Of a DNA stretch of 64,000 nt, positions 49,801 to 57,801 are shown in pieces. The DNA lies in assembly GCA_036735545.1 (NCBI GenBank), contig DAINOD010000003.1:52732-116731 (forward strand), written 5' to 3'. The notes below the pieces were generated by a model. The model had not been told where the DNA came from and made no database searches. It saw only the letters and a program-made list of their open reading frames with translations. The number at the start of each line of letters is the position of its first letter. The first letter of the stretch is position 1. Position numbers and translations under genes: made by a program. Origin of the DNA: Rubrimonas sp036735545 (lineage in GTDB: Bacteria > Pseudomonadota > Alphaproteobacteria > Rhodobacterales > Rhodobacteraceae).

Positions 49801-50325
49801 ATGACCGCAACCGAGACCATCGACGCGCCCGGCGCCGCGACCTGGGGCCTCGTCGCCGAGGCCGCCGCGGCCGAGCCGCGCACCTATGTCACCTTCGAAC
49901 TCGCAGGCCAGGTTTTCGCCGTCGACGTTACCGACGTGCGCGAGATCCTCGACCTGCAGCCCATCGCGCGACTGCCCAACGCGCCGGGCGAGCTGCTCGG
50001 CATGATCGACGTGCGCGGCGAGGGTGTCGCCGTCATGGACCTGCCGGGCCGACTTGGCCTGTCGAGCGGGACCGGGGCCGAGGACGGGCGCATCGTCGTC
50101 TTCGAACTCGGCGCCGCGCGCACCCCTCTGGGCGTGATCGCCGACCGGGTCCTGAACGTGGTCGAGATCGCCGAGGCCGACGTCGAGCCGGCCCCCAGCG
50201 CGATGACGCGCTGGGACGCCCAGTCGATGAGCGGCGTCGCGCGTGTCGCCGGACGGCTGACGATGCTCCTCGCGCTGGACCGGCTGTTCGATGGCGACGC
50301 GCCGGGCCCGTTCGACTTCGACTGA
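49801..50325 (+). CDS. cheW: Chemotaxis coupling protein CheW (second copy)
   Basis: 174 residues. CheW fold with VTFELAGQVFAVDVTDVREI (about 30-49), RLPNAPGELLGMIDVRGEG (about 58-76) and GVARVAGRLTMLLALDRLF near the end. Only moderately like the first copy, so the two may prefer different receptors, perhaps the membrane MCP and the soluble MCP-like protein. GGAAGGAA precedes the ATG. Twelve bp upstream of cheR. Confidence 0.94.
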   Translation: MTATETIDAPGAATWGLVAEAAAAEPRTYVTFELAGQVFAVDVTDVREILDLQPIARLPNAPGELLGMIDVRGEGVAVMDLPGRLGLSSGTGAEDGRIVVFELGAARTPLGVIADRVLNVVEIAEADVEPAPSAMTRWDAQSMSGVARVAGRLTMLLALDRLFDGDAPGPFDFD

Positions 50326-50337
50326 GGCCCAGCGCGC

Positions 50338-51192
50338 ATGGGCATGTCCTTCGACCCGGTGCAGCCGCCGCGTCTCAACCTCGCTCAGGCGCGCATTCTC
50401 GTGGACATCGCCAGACGGGCGTCAGGCGTCGCGGTGGCCGAAGAGAAGCTGGGCTTCGTCGAGTTGCGTGTCAGCCGGCGGCTGCGCGACCTCGATTGCC
50501 CCTGCTATGCCGCCTACATCGACTATCTGCAGGGCCCGGACTCCGCCGAGGAGACTCGGCGGCTGGTCGAGGCGCTGACCACCCACACCACCGCCTTCTT
50601 CCGCGAGAAGGGCCACTACGACTGGCTCGAGCGCGAGGGCCTGCCCGCCCTGGTCGCGCGCGGGGCAGGGCGCGAGCGGCCGCTGGTCATCTGGAGCGCG
50701 GCCTGCTCGCTCGGCTCGGAAATGTGGACCGCGGCCATCGTCGTCGAGCGCTACGCGCGGAACGTCCCCGGCGGCCTGCGCTGGGAGGTGGTGGGAACGG
50801 ACGTCTCCCGCAGCATCCTGCGACGGGCGGCCCACGCCGTCTTCACCGAGGAGGAGACGGCGGGCATGCCGGACGACATGCGACGGGCCTACATGATGCG
50901 CGCGCGCGGCGGACGGCCGCTCTACCGCGTCGCCCCCGAACTGCGGGCGCGGGCCCGGCTTGCGTGGGCCAATCTCGTCCACCTCGACCGGGCGCTGGAG
51001 CTCTGCGCGGACGTGGCGTTCCTGCGCAACGTGCTGATCTATTTCGAGGCCGCCGACCAGCGCCGCGCCGTGGCCAATGTCCTCGAGCGGCTGCGACCCG
51101 GCGGCTATCTGCTGACCGGCCATTCCGAGAGCCTCGCCGAGCCCCCGGCGGGCCTGCGCGCGCTCGGGGCGTCGATCTACCGGAAGGACTGA
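50338..51192 (+). CDS. cheR: Chemotaxis protein methyltransferase CheR
   Basis: 284 residues. N-terminal helical domain (about 15-75) with the TTHTTAFFRE motif (about 81-90), then the SAM-binding domain: WSAACSLGSEMWTAA (about 120-134), VVGTDVSRSILRRA and AFLRNVLIYF (about 228-237), ending GYLLTGHSESL. It methylates receptor glutamates. The usual CSxGEEP(Y/W) SAM motif is changed to CSLGSEMW, a small departure from most CheRs that leaves one acidic residue. Co-transcribed with cheB. Confidence 0.94.
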   Translation: MGMSFDPVQPPRLNLAQARILVDIARRASGVAVAEEKLGFVELRVSRRLRDLDCPCYAAYIDYLQGPDSAEETRRLVEALTTHTTAFFREKGHYDWLEREGLPALVARGAGRERPLVIWSAACSLGSEMWTAAIVVERYARNVPGGLRWEVVGTDVSRSILRRAAHAVFTEEETAGMPDDMRRAYMMRARGGRPLYRVAPELRARARLAWANLVHLDRALELCADVAFLRNVLIYFEAADQRRAVANVLERLRPGGYLLTGHSESLAEPPAGLRALGASIYRKD

Positions 51193-51195
51193 GCG

Positions 51196-52281
51196 ATGAA
51201 CGCGCCGACCAAGCCCCGCCGCCGCTGGAAGGTGCTGATCGTCGATGACAGCGCCGTCGTGCGCCAGACCATGGCGGACCTGATCTCGTCCGACCCTGAA
51301 CTCGAGGTGATGGCGACCGCGGGCGACCCCTTCGTCGCGGCCGAGCGCATCCGCAGGGAGAAGCCCGACGTCATCACGCTCGACGTCGAGATGCCGCGGA
51401 TGGACGGCGTCACGTTCCTGCGCCGGCTGATGGCGCAACACCCGATCCCGGTCGTCATGTGCTCCTCGCTGGTGGGTGCGAACACCGAGACGCTGTCGCA
51501 GGCGATGGCGGCGGGGGCGGTCGACATCATCTGCAAGCCCCAGATGGGCGTGAAGGGCTTTCTGGAGGAGAGCCGCACGCTTGTCTGCGACGCGGTGAAG
51601 GCCGCCGCGCAGGCGAAGCTGTCGCGCATGCGCCACACGCGCCCGGAAGCCAAGCTGACGGCCGACGCCATCCTGCCGCCGTGCAGCCCCAACGCGATGG
51701 CGCGCACGACCGAAACCGTCGTGGCGGTCGGCGCCTCGACCGGCGGCACGGAGGCGCTCCGGGTCTTCCTGGAGTCGTTCCCGCCGGACTGCCCGCCCAT
51801 CGTCGTCGTCCAGCACATGCCGGAGAACTTCACGGCGGCCTTCGCGCGCCGTCTCGACGGCCTGTGCGCGATCACGGTGCGCGAGGCGCGCAACGGCGAC
51901 CGGATGCTGCGCGGTCACGCCCTGATCGCGCCCGGCGCGCGGCACACCCTGATCCGGCGGAGCGGAGCCTCGTATTCGGTGGAGGTCACGGACGGGCCGC
52001 TCGTCTCGCGCCACCGCCCGTCGGTGGACGTCCTGTTCCGTTCGGTCGCCAAATACGCCGGCCGCAACGCGGTGGGGGTGATCATGACCGGCATGGGCGA
52101 CGACGGCGCGCGCGGGCTGAAGGAGATGCGCGACGCCGGGGCCCGCACCCTCGGCCAGGACGAGGCGACGAGCGTGGTCTACGGCATGCCCAAGGAGGCC
52201 TACAAGCTCGGCGGCGTCGAGGAGCAGTTGCCGCTGGAGCGTCTCGCGGCCGCGGTCCGGCGGCTCTGCCTCGACCGCTGA
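51196..52281 (+). CDS. cheB: Chemotaxis response regulator and protein-glutamate methylesterase CheB
   Basis: 361 residues. Receiver domain with VDDSA (Asp17/Asp18) and phospho-acceptor Asp63 (TLDVEMPRMDG), a linker (about 135-170), and the methylesterase domain with catalytic Ser181 (VGASTGGTEAL), His207 (VVQHMP) and Asp303 (TGMGDDGARG). Removes receptor methyl groups when phosphorylated by CheA. Last gene of the che operon; the stop is 72 bp from the convergent arsenite gene. Confidence 0.96.
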   Translation: MNAPTKPRRRWKVLIVDDSAVVRQTMADLISSDPELEVMATAGDPFVAAERIRREKPDVITLDVEMPRMDGVTFLRRLMAQHPIPVVMCSSLVGANTETLSQAMAAGAVDIICKPQMGVKGFLEESRTLVCDAVKAAAQAKLSRMRHTRPEAKLTADAILPPCSPNAMARTTETVVAVGASTGGTEALRVFLESFPPDCPPIVVVQHMPENFTAAFARRLDGLCAITVREARNGDRMLRGHALIAPGARHTLIRRSGASYSVEVTDGPLVSRHRPSVDVLFRSVAKYAGRNAVGVIMTGMGDDGARGLKEMRDAGARTLGQDEATSVVYGMPKEAYKLGGVEEQLPLERLAAAVRRLCLDR

Positions 52282-52353
52282 GCGGATGGCCGGCGGGCGC
52301 AGCCGCCAGAAGCCGGTCGCGATCGACGCCGGGCGGGAGCGCGTCGCAGACCG

Positions 52354-53373
52354 TCAGGGCGGGAAGCTTCCGCGCGTGCGGTTGGCGAAGGCGACAAGGC
52401 TCAGCATCACCGGAACCTCCACCAGCACCCCCACCACGGTGGCCAGCGCCGCGCCGGAGTGCAGGCCGAAAAGCCCGATGGCCGCCGCGACGGCGAGTTC
52501 GAAGAAGTTCGATGTGCCGATCAGCGCGCAGGGAGCCGCGATGTTGTGCGGCAACCGCCACGCCCAGGCGGCCGCATAGCCGAGCGCGAAAATGCCGTAG
52601 GACTGGATGATGATCGGCGTCGCGAGCAGCGCGATCAGCAGCGGCTGCGCAAGGATCACCGGTCCCTGGAAGCCGAAGAGCAGCACGACCGTCAGCAGCA
52701 ATCCCATCACCGACGCCGGCTTGATGCGCGCCGTGAACCCGGTCACCGCCGCAAGGCCGCCGCGCGCGATCAGCGCCTGTCTCGTCAGCGCCCCCGCGAC
52801 GAGGGGGATCACGATGTAGAGGACGACCGACAGGATCAGCGTCGCCCACGGCACGGCGATGTCGGTGACGCCCAGCAGGAACGCCACGATCGGCGCGAAG
52901 GCCACGACCATGATCAGGTCGTTCACCGAGACCTGCACCAGGGTGTAGTTCGGATCGCCCTTCGTCAGTTGCGACCAGACGAAGACCATCGCCGTGCACG
53001 GGGCGGCTCCCAGCAGGATCAGCCCCGCGATGTACTCCGGGGCCCGCGCGGGATCGATCAGTCCGGCGAAGACGTGGTTGAAGAACAGCACCGCCAGTGC
53101 GGCCATGGTGAAGGGCTTGACCAGCCAGTTGACCACCACGGTGATGATCAGACCCTTCGGCCGCCGCCCCACCGCCTTCAGCGAGCCGAAGTCGATGGCG
53201 ATCATCATGGGATAGACCATCGCCCAGATCAGCACGGCGACCACGAGGTTGACCGAGGCGTACTCGACGGCGGCCAGCGCCGCGAAGGCCCAAGGCGCCA
53301 CCGCGCCGAGCGCCAGCCCTGAGAGGATGCACAAAGCGACCCAGAGGGTCAGCCAGCGTTCGAAAAGGCTCAT
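52354..53373 (-). CDS. acr3: ACR3-family arsenite efflux transporter
   Basis: 339 residues with about ten membrane helices. ACR3 hallmarks: LGAAPCTAMVFVWSQLTKGD (about 120-139, with the conserved Cys that binds arsenite) and VQVSVNDLIMVVAFAPI, then IGTSNFFELAVAAAIGLFG (about 283-301). Exports As(III) using the proton gradient. ATG 53373 lies in an ATGA overlap with a short upstream frame. No ArsR, ArsC or ArsH is recognisable nearby, which is unusual since arsenic genes normally cluster. Confidence 0.94.
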   Translation of the reverse strand: MSLFERWLTLWVALCILSGLALGAVAPWAFAALAAVEYASVNLVVAVLIWAMVYPMMIAIDFGSLKAVGRRPKGLIITVVVNWLVKPFTMAALAVLFFNHVFAGLIDPARAPEYIAGLILLGAAPCTAMVFVWSQLTKGDPNYTLVQVSVNDLIMVVAFAPIVAFLLGVTDIAVPWATLILSVVLYIVIPLVAGALTRQALIARGGLAAVTGFTARIKPASVMGLLLTVVLLFGFQGPVILAQPLLIALLATPIIIQSYGIFALGYAAAWAWRLPHNIAAPCALIGTSNFFELAVAAAIGLFGLHSGAALATVVGVLVEVPVMLSLVAFANRTRGSFPP

Positions 53374-53516
53374 GCGCGTTCCTTGTCGGCGGGCAGACCA
53401 CACGCTTCGCCCACGGCCGTCGCGAGGACCCTCGCCTCCGCTGCGAGGCTCGCCGGGTCGATCGCGCGGCGGACGCGCGGCCCGGCGTGGCGCGCGGGAG
53501 CCGCAGGATACGCCAT
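53370..53516 (-). CDS. Possible 48-aa upstream frame or remnant coupled to acr3
   Basis: A short frame (ATG 53516) whose TGA overlaps the acr3 ATG. The last 30 residues (AIDPASLAAEARVLATAVGE, then ACGLPADKERA) have normal protein composition, while the part before is arginine/proline-rich. It may be the 3' remnant of an arsenic gene such as arsC or arsR lost by deletion, a leader peptide, or chance. The 184 bp further upstream to 53700 show no gene. Confidence 0.3.
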   Translation of the reverse strand: MAYPAAPARHAGPRVRRAIDPASLAAEARVLATAVGEACGLPADKERA

Positions 53517-53700
53517 CGCCGGGGTTGCGCGAGCGCCTTTCCGCGCCCGCAGGCGTTTCGACGCCCCGCTCCCGTCAAGCGGAACCCAGCCCGAGCCCCC
53601 CGGCCCCGAGCCTTGAGCAATCCGGCCAGTCTGCGCAGTCCGGCGAGGCCAATCGCCGGATGGCGCGCTGCAATCGATGCGCTCGTTCCTCTTTGGCGTT

Positions 53701-54798
53701 TCAACCCCCGGGCCATTCCCGCGGAGGCTCCATGGTCGTGGGCCCTAGTGAGAAGGCGCCAAGAACCGACGGGGACCGCACCGCTTCGGCTTCGGCGACA
53801 TCTTCCGGCCCGAGCGCGTCGCAGCTCGGGACGCCCATCAAGCGCAACGTCGCAGTCAGTTCGTCGCGCAACAGCGCGAGCGCCTCGACGACGGCGTCGG
53901 CGGCGGCGGCGAGCGCCAGCACCTTTCCCAGCGCCACCGCGTCGGCCCCGAGCGCCAGCGCCTTCGCCACGTCGGTTCCGCGGCACACGCCGCCGTCGAG
54001 GATGATCGGAACGCGCCCCGCCACGACCGGCGAGACGCGCCGCAGGCTGTCGAGGCTCGCCTCTGCGTGGTCGAGCTGCCGGCCGCCATGGTTCGACACC
54101 CAGATCGCGTCTACGCCGAGCTCGATGAGCCACGCGGCGTCCTCCGGCCTCGTCACCCCCTTGGCGATCAGAGGTTTGCGCCAATGCGCACGCAGCCTCG
54201 CCATGAGGTCGCGATCCAGCCGGGGCTGGATCGCCCGGCCCGGCAGGGCGACGCCCGCGGCGGGGCTGTAGCCGGTCGACATGTCGCGCTCGCGACGGCC
54301 GTAGATGGGCGTGTCGAGCGTCATGACGAGCCCATCGAATGCCTCCGCGCCGGCTTCGTGCAACAACGTCGCCGCGTCAACCGGCGCTTCGCCGAGGACG
54401 TACAGCTGGAGCCAGAGCGGTCCGGCGCAGCGCTCGCGCAGCGCTGCGGGCGGCGGCTCGGCGACCGAGCTTACGCAGGCCAGACCGCCGAAGGCCGCGG
54501 CCCCGTCCACGAGCGCGGCCGTCGCACGCGGGCCGAAGGCGCGGCCCGTGCCCATTGGCGCCACGATCAGCGGCGCCGGCAGTCCCAGACCGAGCAGACG
54601 CATGGCGCAGGGGTCGTCAGCCAGCGGAGCCAGCGCGCGCGGGCGCAAGGCCAGCCGGTCGAAGGCGGCGCGGTTGCGCAGCAGCGTCGTCTCGGTCTCC
54701 GCCCCGCCGAGAATGAAGTCGCGTTTCTGAGGCGTCAGCGCCTCGAGACCCGCGCGCACAACGTGGCCGAGCGTCGGAAACGCTCCCGCGGCCGTCAT
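53701..54798 (-). CDS. FMN-dependent alpha-hydroxyacid dehydrogenase (lactate/mandelate dehydrogenase family)
   Basis: 365 residues, TIM-barrel flavoenzyme oxidising an L-2-hydroxyacid to the 2-oxoacid. The catalytic base is His237 in VSNHGGRQLDHA. Lys in LIAKGVTRPEDA and the phosphate-binding GGVCRGTDVAKALALGADAV bind FMN. The loop WLQLYVLGE is also typical. ATG 54798 overlaps the dctM stop (ATGA). As last gene of an operon with a ThDP decarboxylase-like enzyme, it recalls the mandelate pathway (dehydrogenase then decarboxylase), perhaps on a heteroaromatic analogue. Confidence 0.92.
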   Translation of the reverse strand: MTAAGAFPTLGHVVRAGLEALTPQKRDFILGGAETETTLLRNRAAFDRLALRPRALAPLADDPCAMRLLGLGLPAPLIVAPMGTGRAFGPRATAALVDGAAAFGGLACVSSVAEPPPAALRERCAGPLWLQLYVLGEAPVDAATLLHEAGAEAFDGLVMTLDTPIYGRRERDMSTGYSPAAGVALPGRAIQPRLDRDLMARLRAHWRKPLIAKGVTRPEDAAWLIELGVDAIWVSNHGGRQLDHAEASLDSLRRVSPVVAGRVPIILDGGVCRGTDVAKALALGADAVALGKVLALAAAADAVVEALALLRDELTATLRLMGVPSCDALGPEDVAEAEAVRSPSVLGAFSLGPTTMEPPREWPGG

Positions 54799-56120
54799 CG
54801 TCGCAGCAGAGCCGGCAGCCACGACACGAGTTCCGGAAAGACGGCGAGGAGCAGGAGGAGGGCCAACTCGATCAGGATGAACGGCATCACTGAAAGGTAG
54901 ACCATCCGCATCGTCGTCTCGCGCGGGGCGACGGCTTTCATGACGAACAGCAGGACGCCGAAGGGTGGCGTGGTCTGCCCGATCTCCAGCGCGAGCAGGA
55001 TCAGCACGCCGAACCAGATGAGCTCGAAGCCTGCGCCCTGCGCCAGTGGCATGAAGAAGGGCAGGCAGATCAGCATGATGCTGAGCGGGTCCATGAAGCA
55101 GCCCAGAACCAGCACCACGCCCAGCATTGCGGCCAGCAGCACCGGCGGCGAGGGGTCCAGCTCTGCGATGGTCCGTAGCAGGCCCTGTGTCGCCCCGGAG
55201 AAGGCCAGCACCTGCGAGAAGGTCAGCGACGCGCCGAGTATGAAGAGCAGCATGACCGCGATCCGGCCGGATTCGACGATCGCCACATGAAACGCCGCGA
55301 AGGTGAGCTTGCGATAGGCCGCCGCCAGCGTCACGGCGCCCACGGCGCCCAGCGCGGCGGATTCCGAGGCCGTCGCGAAGCCGCCGAGGATGCTGCCGAC
55401 CACCACCACCAGCAGCGACATGAGCGGCAGCACGTCGACGAGAAATGGCCTCACCCGCTCCCAGAACGTGTAGTCCGGCACAGGATAGCTCGGGGCCAAC
55501 GCAGGGTTCATCCGGCAGCGGATCAGCACATAGGAGAAATGCGCGACCGCCATCATCACGCCCGGCACGATGCCGGCGATCAGCAGACCTGCGATGGAAA
55601 TGCCGGAAAGGCTCCCCAGAATGATCGCGAGGCCCGAAGGCGGGATGAGCATGGCGATCCCGCCCGCGCCGAGGATCGGCCCCATGCTCATAGACCAGTG
55701 ATAGCCGCGCCGCTGCATCTCGGGCATCAGCGTGGAGCCGAGCATGGCGGTGTTCGCCATGGTCGAGCCTGACAGCGCGGAAAATGTCGTGCCCGCCGTG
55801 ATCGCGACCAGCGACAACCGACCCGGCACACGGGCGAAAAGCCGCTCGACCGCGTCGATGGCCTGCTTGGCGAGCCCGGTGTGGAACATCACCTCGCCCA
55901 TCAGGAGAAAGAGCGCGACGGGCGCCAGGGCGAAGGTTCCCACCGCCTCCCACACGTTGCGCCCGGTCTGGATCAGACCGGCCTCGCCGCCGAAGAAGAT
56001 CCACGCGCCGACGAGGTTCGCGCCGAAGAAGGCGAAGGCTACCGGCACGCCGATCAACATGAGGCCAACCGACATGCCGATCAGCAGGATGAGAGACTCG
56101 TACCACTCGAAAGGGCTCAC
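54795..56120 (-). CDS. dctM: TRAP transporter large permease, DctM type
   Basis: 441 residues, about 12 membrane helices. Typical features: FEWYESLILLIGMSVGLMLIGVPVAF at the start, GSTMANTAMLGSTLMPEMQRRGY (about 130-152) and GPILGAGGIAMLIPPSGLAI (about 157-176), the DctM substrate/sodium region. Drives sodium-coupled uptake with DctQ and the binding protein. ATGA overlaps on both ends lock it into the operon. Confidence 0.95.
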   Translation of the reverse strand: MSPFEWYESLILLIGMSVGLMLIGVPVAFAFFGANLVGAWIFFGGEAGLIQTGRNVWEAVGTFALAPVALFLLMGEVMFHTGLAKQAIDAVERLFARVPGRLSLVAITAGTTFSALSGSTMANTAMLGSTLMPEMQRRGYHWSMSMGPILGAGGIAMLIPPSGLAIILGSLSGISIAGLLIAGIVPGVMMAVAHFSYVLIRCRMNPALAPSYPVPDYTFWERVRPFLVDVLPLMSLLVVVVGSILGGFATASESAALGAVGAVTLAAAYRKLTFAAFHVAIVESGRIAVMLLFILGASLTFSQVLAFSGATQGLLRTIAELDPSPPVLLAAMLGVVLVLGCFMDPLSIMLICLPFFMPLAQGAGFELIWFGVLILLALEIGQTTPPFGVLLFVMKAVAPRETTMRMVYLSVMPFILIELALLLLLAVFPELVSWLPALLRR

Positions 56121-56644
56121 CGCTCACCTTCCCGCGCCGCGGCGGCGACGCGCGACACCTCGTCTCCCGCCTCGCGCGGCGTGAGGAGTTGCCGGAGCGC
56201 TTCGAGGCAGAGCAGCGCGAAGCCGAACAGCGTCAGCGCGATCGGCAACCACTCGGGAACGGTGAGGAAGCGGCGGATCGTCGAGCCGTCGCCGTGGGCC
56301 AGCAGCGCCGCCTTCGCGGTCGCATAGGTCATGCCAAGCACAACGGCCAGCACGACCAGTCGCGCGACGGTCTCAACGATCAGCCGCCCCAGCGGCGGCA
56401 GGACGACGACGAGGATCTCGACCCGGATGTGGCGCTGCGCGCGGAACACCGCGGTCGTGCCGGCGAAGGTCATCAGCACGAGTCCGTATTCGACGCTCTC
56501 CAGCACGCCGCGGATCGCCCCGAAGCCGAGATTGCGGCTGAACACCTCGGCGCAGATCGCGATGGCTATCAGGGCGACCATATAGCCGGAGACGACGCCG
56601 CAGGCGGCGAGGAACCAGTCGTACCAACGCAGGATGATGGCCAT
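56117..56644 (-). CDS. dctQ: TRAP transporter small permease, DctQ type
   Basis: 175 residues with four membrane helices, the size and layout of DctQ. EYGLVLMTFAGTTAVFRAQRHIRVEI (about 52-77) is the conserved centre of the family. Its TGA overlaps the dctM ATG. The short charged C-terminus (REAGDEVSRVAAAAREGER) is cytoplasmic. Works as partner of DctM. Confidence 0.93.
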   Translation of the reverse strand: MAIILRWYDWFLAACGVVSGYMVALIAIAICAEVFSRNLGFGAIRGVLESVEYGLVLMTFAGTTAVFRAQRHIRVEILVVVLPPLGRLIVETVARLVVLAVVLGMTYATAKAALLAHGDGSTIRRFLTVPEWLPIALTLFGFALLCLEALRQLLTPREAGDEVSRVAAAAREGER

Positions 56645-56711
56645 TGAGGCGTCCAGGCGAGGCGCGACGGCCCAGGAGCCGGCGCAGGGTGGAGGTGCAG
56701 TCCCGGGCGGA

Positions 56712-57704
56712 TCAGGAGCGCGGCGACGGGTCGAGGAAGGTGCGCATCTTCGGACCCTCCTCGGGCGATGTTTCCTCGACGGTCGCCCAGAGCTTCTCGC
56801 TCGCCACCGCGCGCAGGCGCTCGGCCTCCTCGTCGGAGAGCGTGACCGTGACGAGCCCGAGTTCCTCGAGTTCTGCCGCCATGGCGTCGTTGGTCTCCTC
56901 GAAGCCGTCGTTGAACTCGGTCTCCAGCCTGATGATCGCGCGCTCGAGGATGGCGCGCTGGTCGTCGGTCATGCGCTCCCAAAGGTTCTTGTTGACGAGC
57001 ACCATCATGACCGGGTTGTAGAACCCGGGATCGACACGGTGCGTCAGCACCTCATGCAGGCCGAGCGGCTTGATGACGTTGGCCGGCAGCGTGGCGCCGT
57101 TGAGAACGCCGCTCTGGACGCTGGTGTAGACCTGGTTCAGCTCCACCTCGATGCCGTCGATGCCGAGTTCGTCGTAGATCGCGCGCAGCGACGCGGTGTT
57201 GCGCAGGCGAACCGACTTCAGGTCTTCGAGCGACGCGATCGGCCGGTTGGACCAGAAGTGGAAGCGCGCGCCGGACCCGAACTGACCGAGGAAATGGCTG
57301 TTGGCGTCGCGCGCGATCACCTCGCGAAGGAAATCGTAGCCGCCGTTCTGGCGCTGCTCGGCGAAGCTGTTGGTCTGCCCGTTCAGCCCTTCCGAGATCC
57401 GGATGAGGTTGTTGCACAGGGCCGGACCCACCGCGATGATGTCGAGGATGCCGCTGCGGATGGCGTTGCACCACTGGTTGCGCTGGATGGACTCCGGCCC
57501 GACGTAGGAGCCGATGCCGAGATGTTCGCCGCCGGTCTCGTTCACCTCGTCGATGAACTGCTTGAAGGCGGTGACGTAGGGCGAGGGCTGGTTGCCCATG
57601 AAGAAGCCCGAGCGCAGTTGCAGCGCCTGGGCGTGGGCCGATGCGGCGCCGAGCGCCAGCGCCGCCGCCAGCGCGGTCAGCCGGAAACCTTTCATGATGG
57701 TCAT
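56712..57704 (-). CDS. dctP: TRAP transporter periplasmic binding protein, DctP type
   Basis: 330 residues with a signal peptide (KGFRLTALAAALALGAASAHA). The mature protein shows DctP features: FKQFIDEVNETGGEHLGIGS, the RLRNTASLRAIYDELGIDG segment (about 165-183) whose Arg usually salt-bridges a ligand carboxylate, and LNGATLPANVIKPLGLHEV. It should bind an organic acid, plausibly a pyridine carboxylate or 2-hydroxyacid given the operon. ATG 57704 has AGGAGAGG just upstream; the open frame before it is shadow. Confidence 0.92.
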   Translation of the reverse strand: MTIMKGFRLTALAAALALGAASAHAQALQLRSGFFMGNQPSPYVTAFKQFIDEVNETGGEHLGIGSYVGPESIQRNQWCNAIRSGILDIIAVGPALCNNLIRISEGLNGQTNSFAEQRQNGGYDFLREVIARDANSHFLGQFGSGARFHFWSNRPIASLEDLKSVRLRNTASLRAIYDELGIDGIEVELNQVYTSVQSGVLNGATLPANVIKPLGLHEVLTHRVDPGFYNPVMMVLVNKNLWERMTDDQRAILERAIIRLETEFNDGFEETNDAMAAELEELGLVTVTLSDEEAERLRAVASEKLWATVEETSPEEGPKMRTFLDPSPRS

Positions 57705-57801
57705 GGTCGCCTCTCCTGTTGGGGTGGTCTTGTTTTGCTTCAGTCCATGCCTTCGTCGCCAAGGCTCTCGCCGACCACGCGCCACGACTGCGGCGTGAGC
57801 G

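Noticed and set aside
47892..49883. Open minus-strand frame of 663 codons opposite the MCP gene
   Set aside because: Shadow frame with repetitive Leu/Gly/Arg composition; the MCP on the plus strand is certain.
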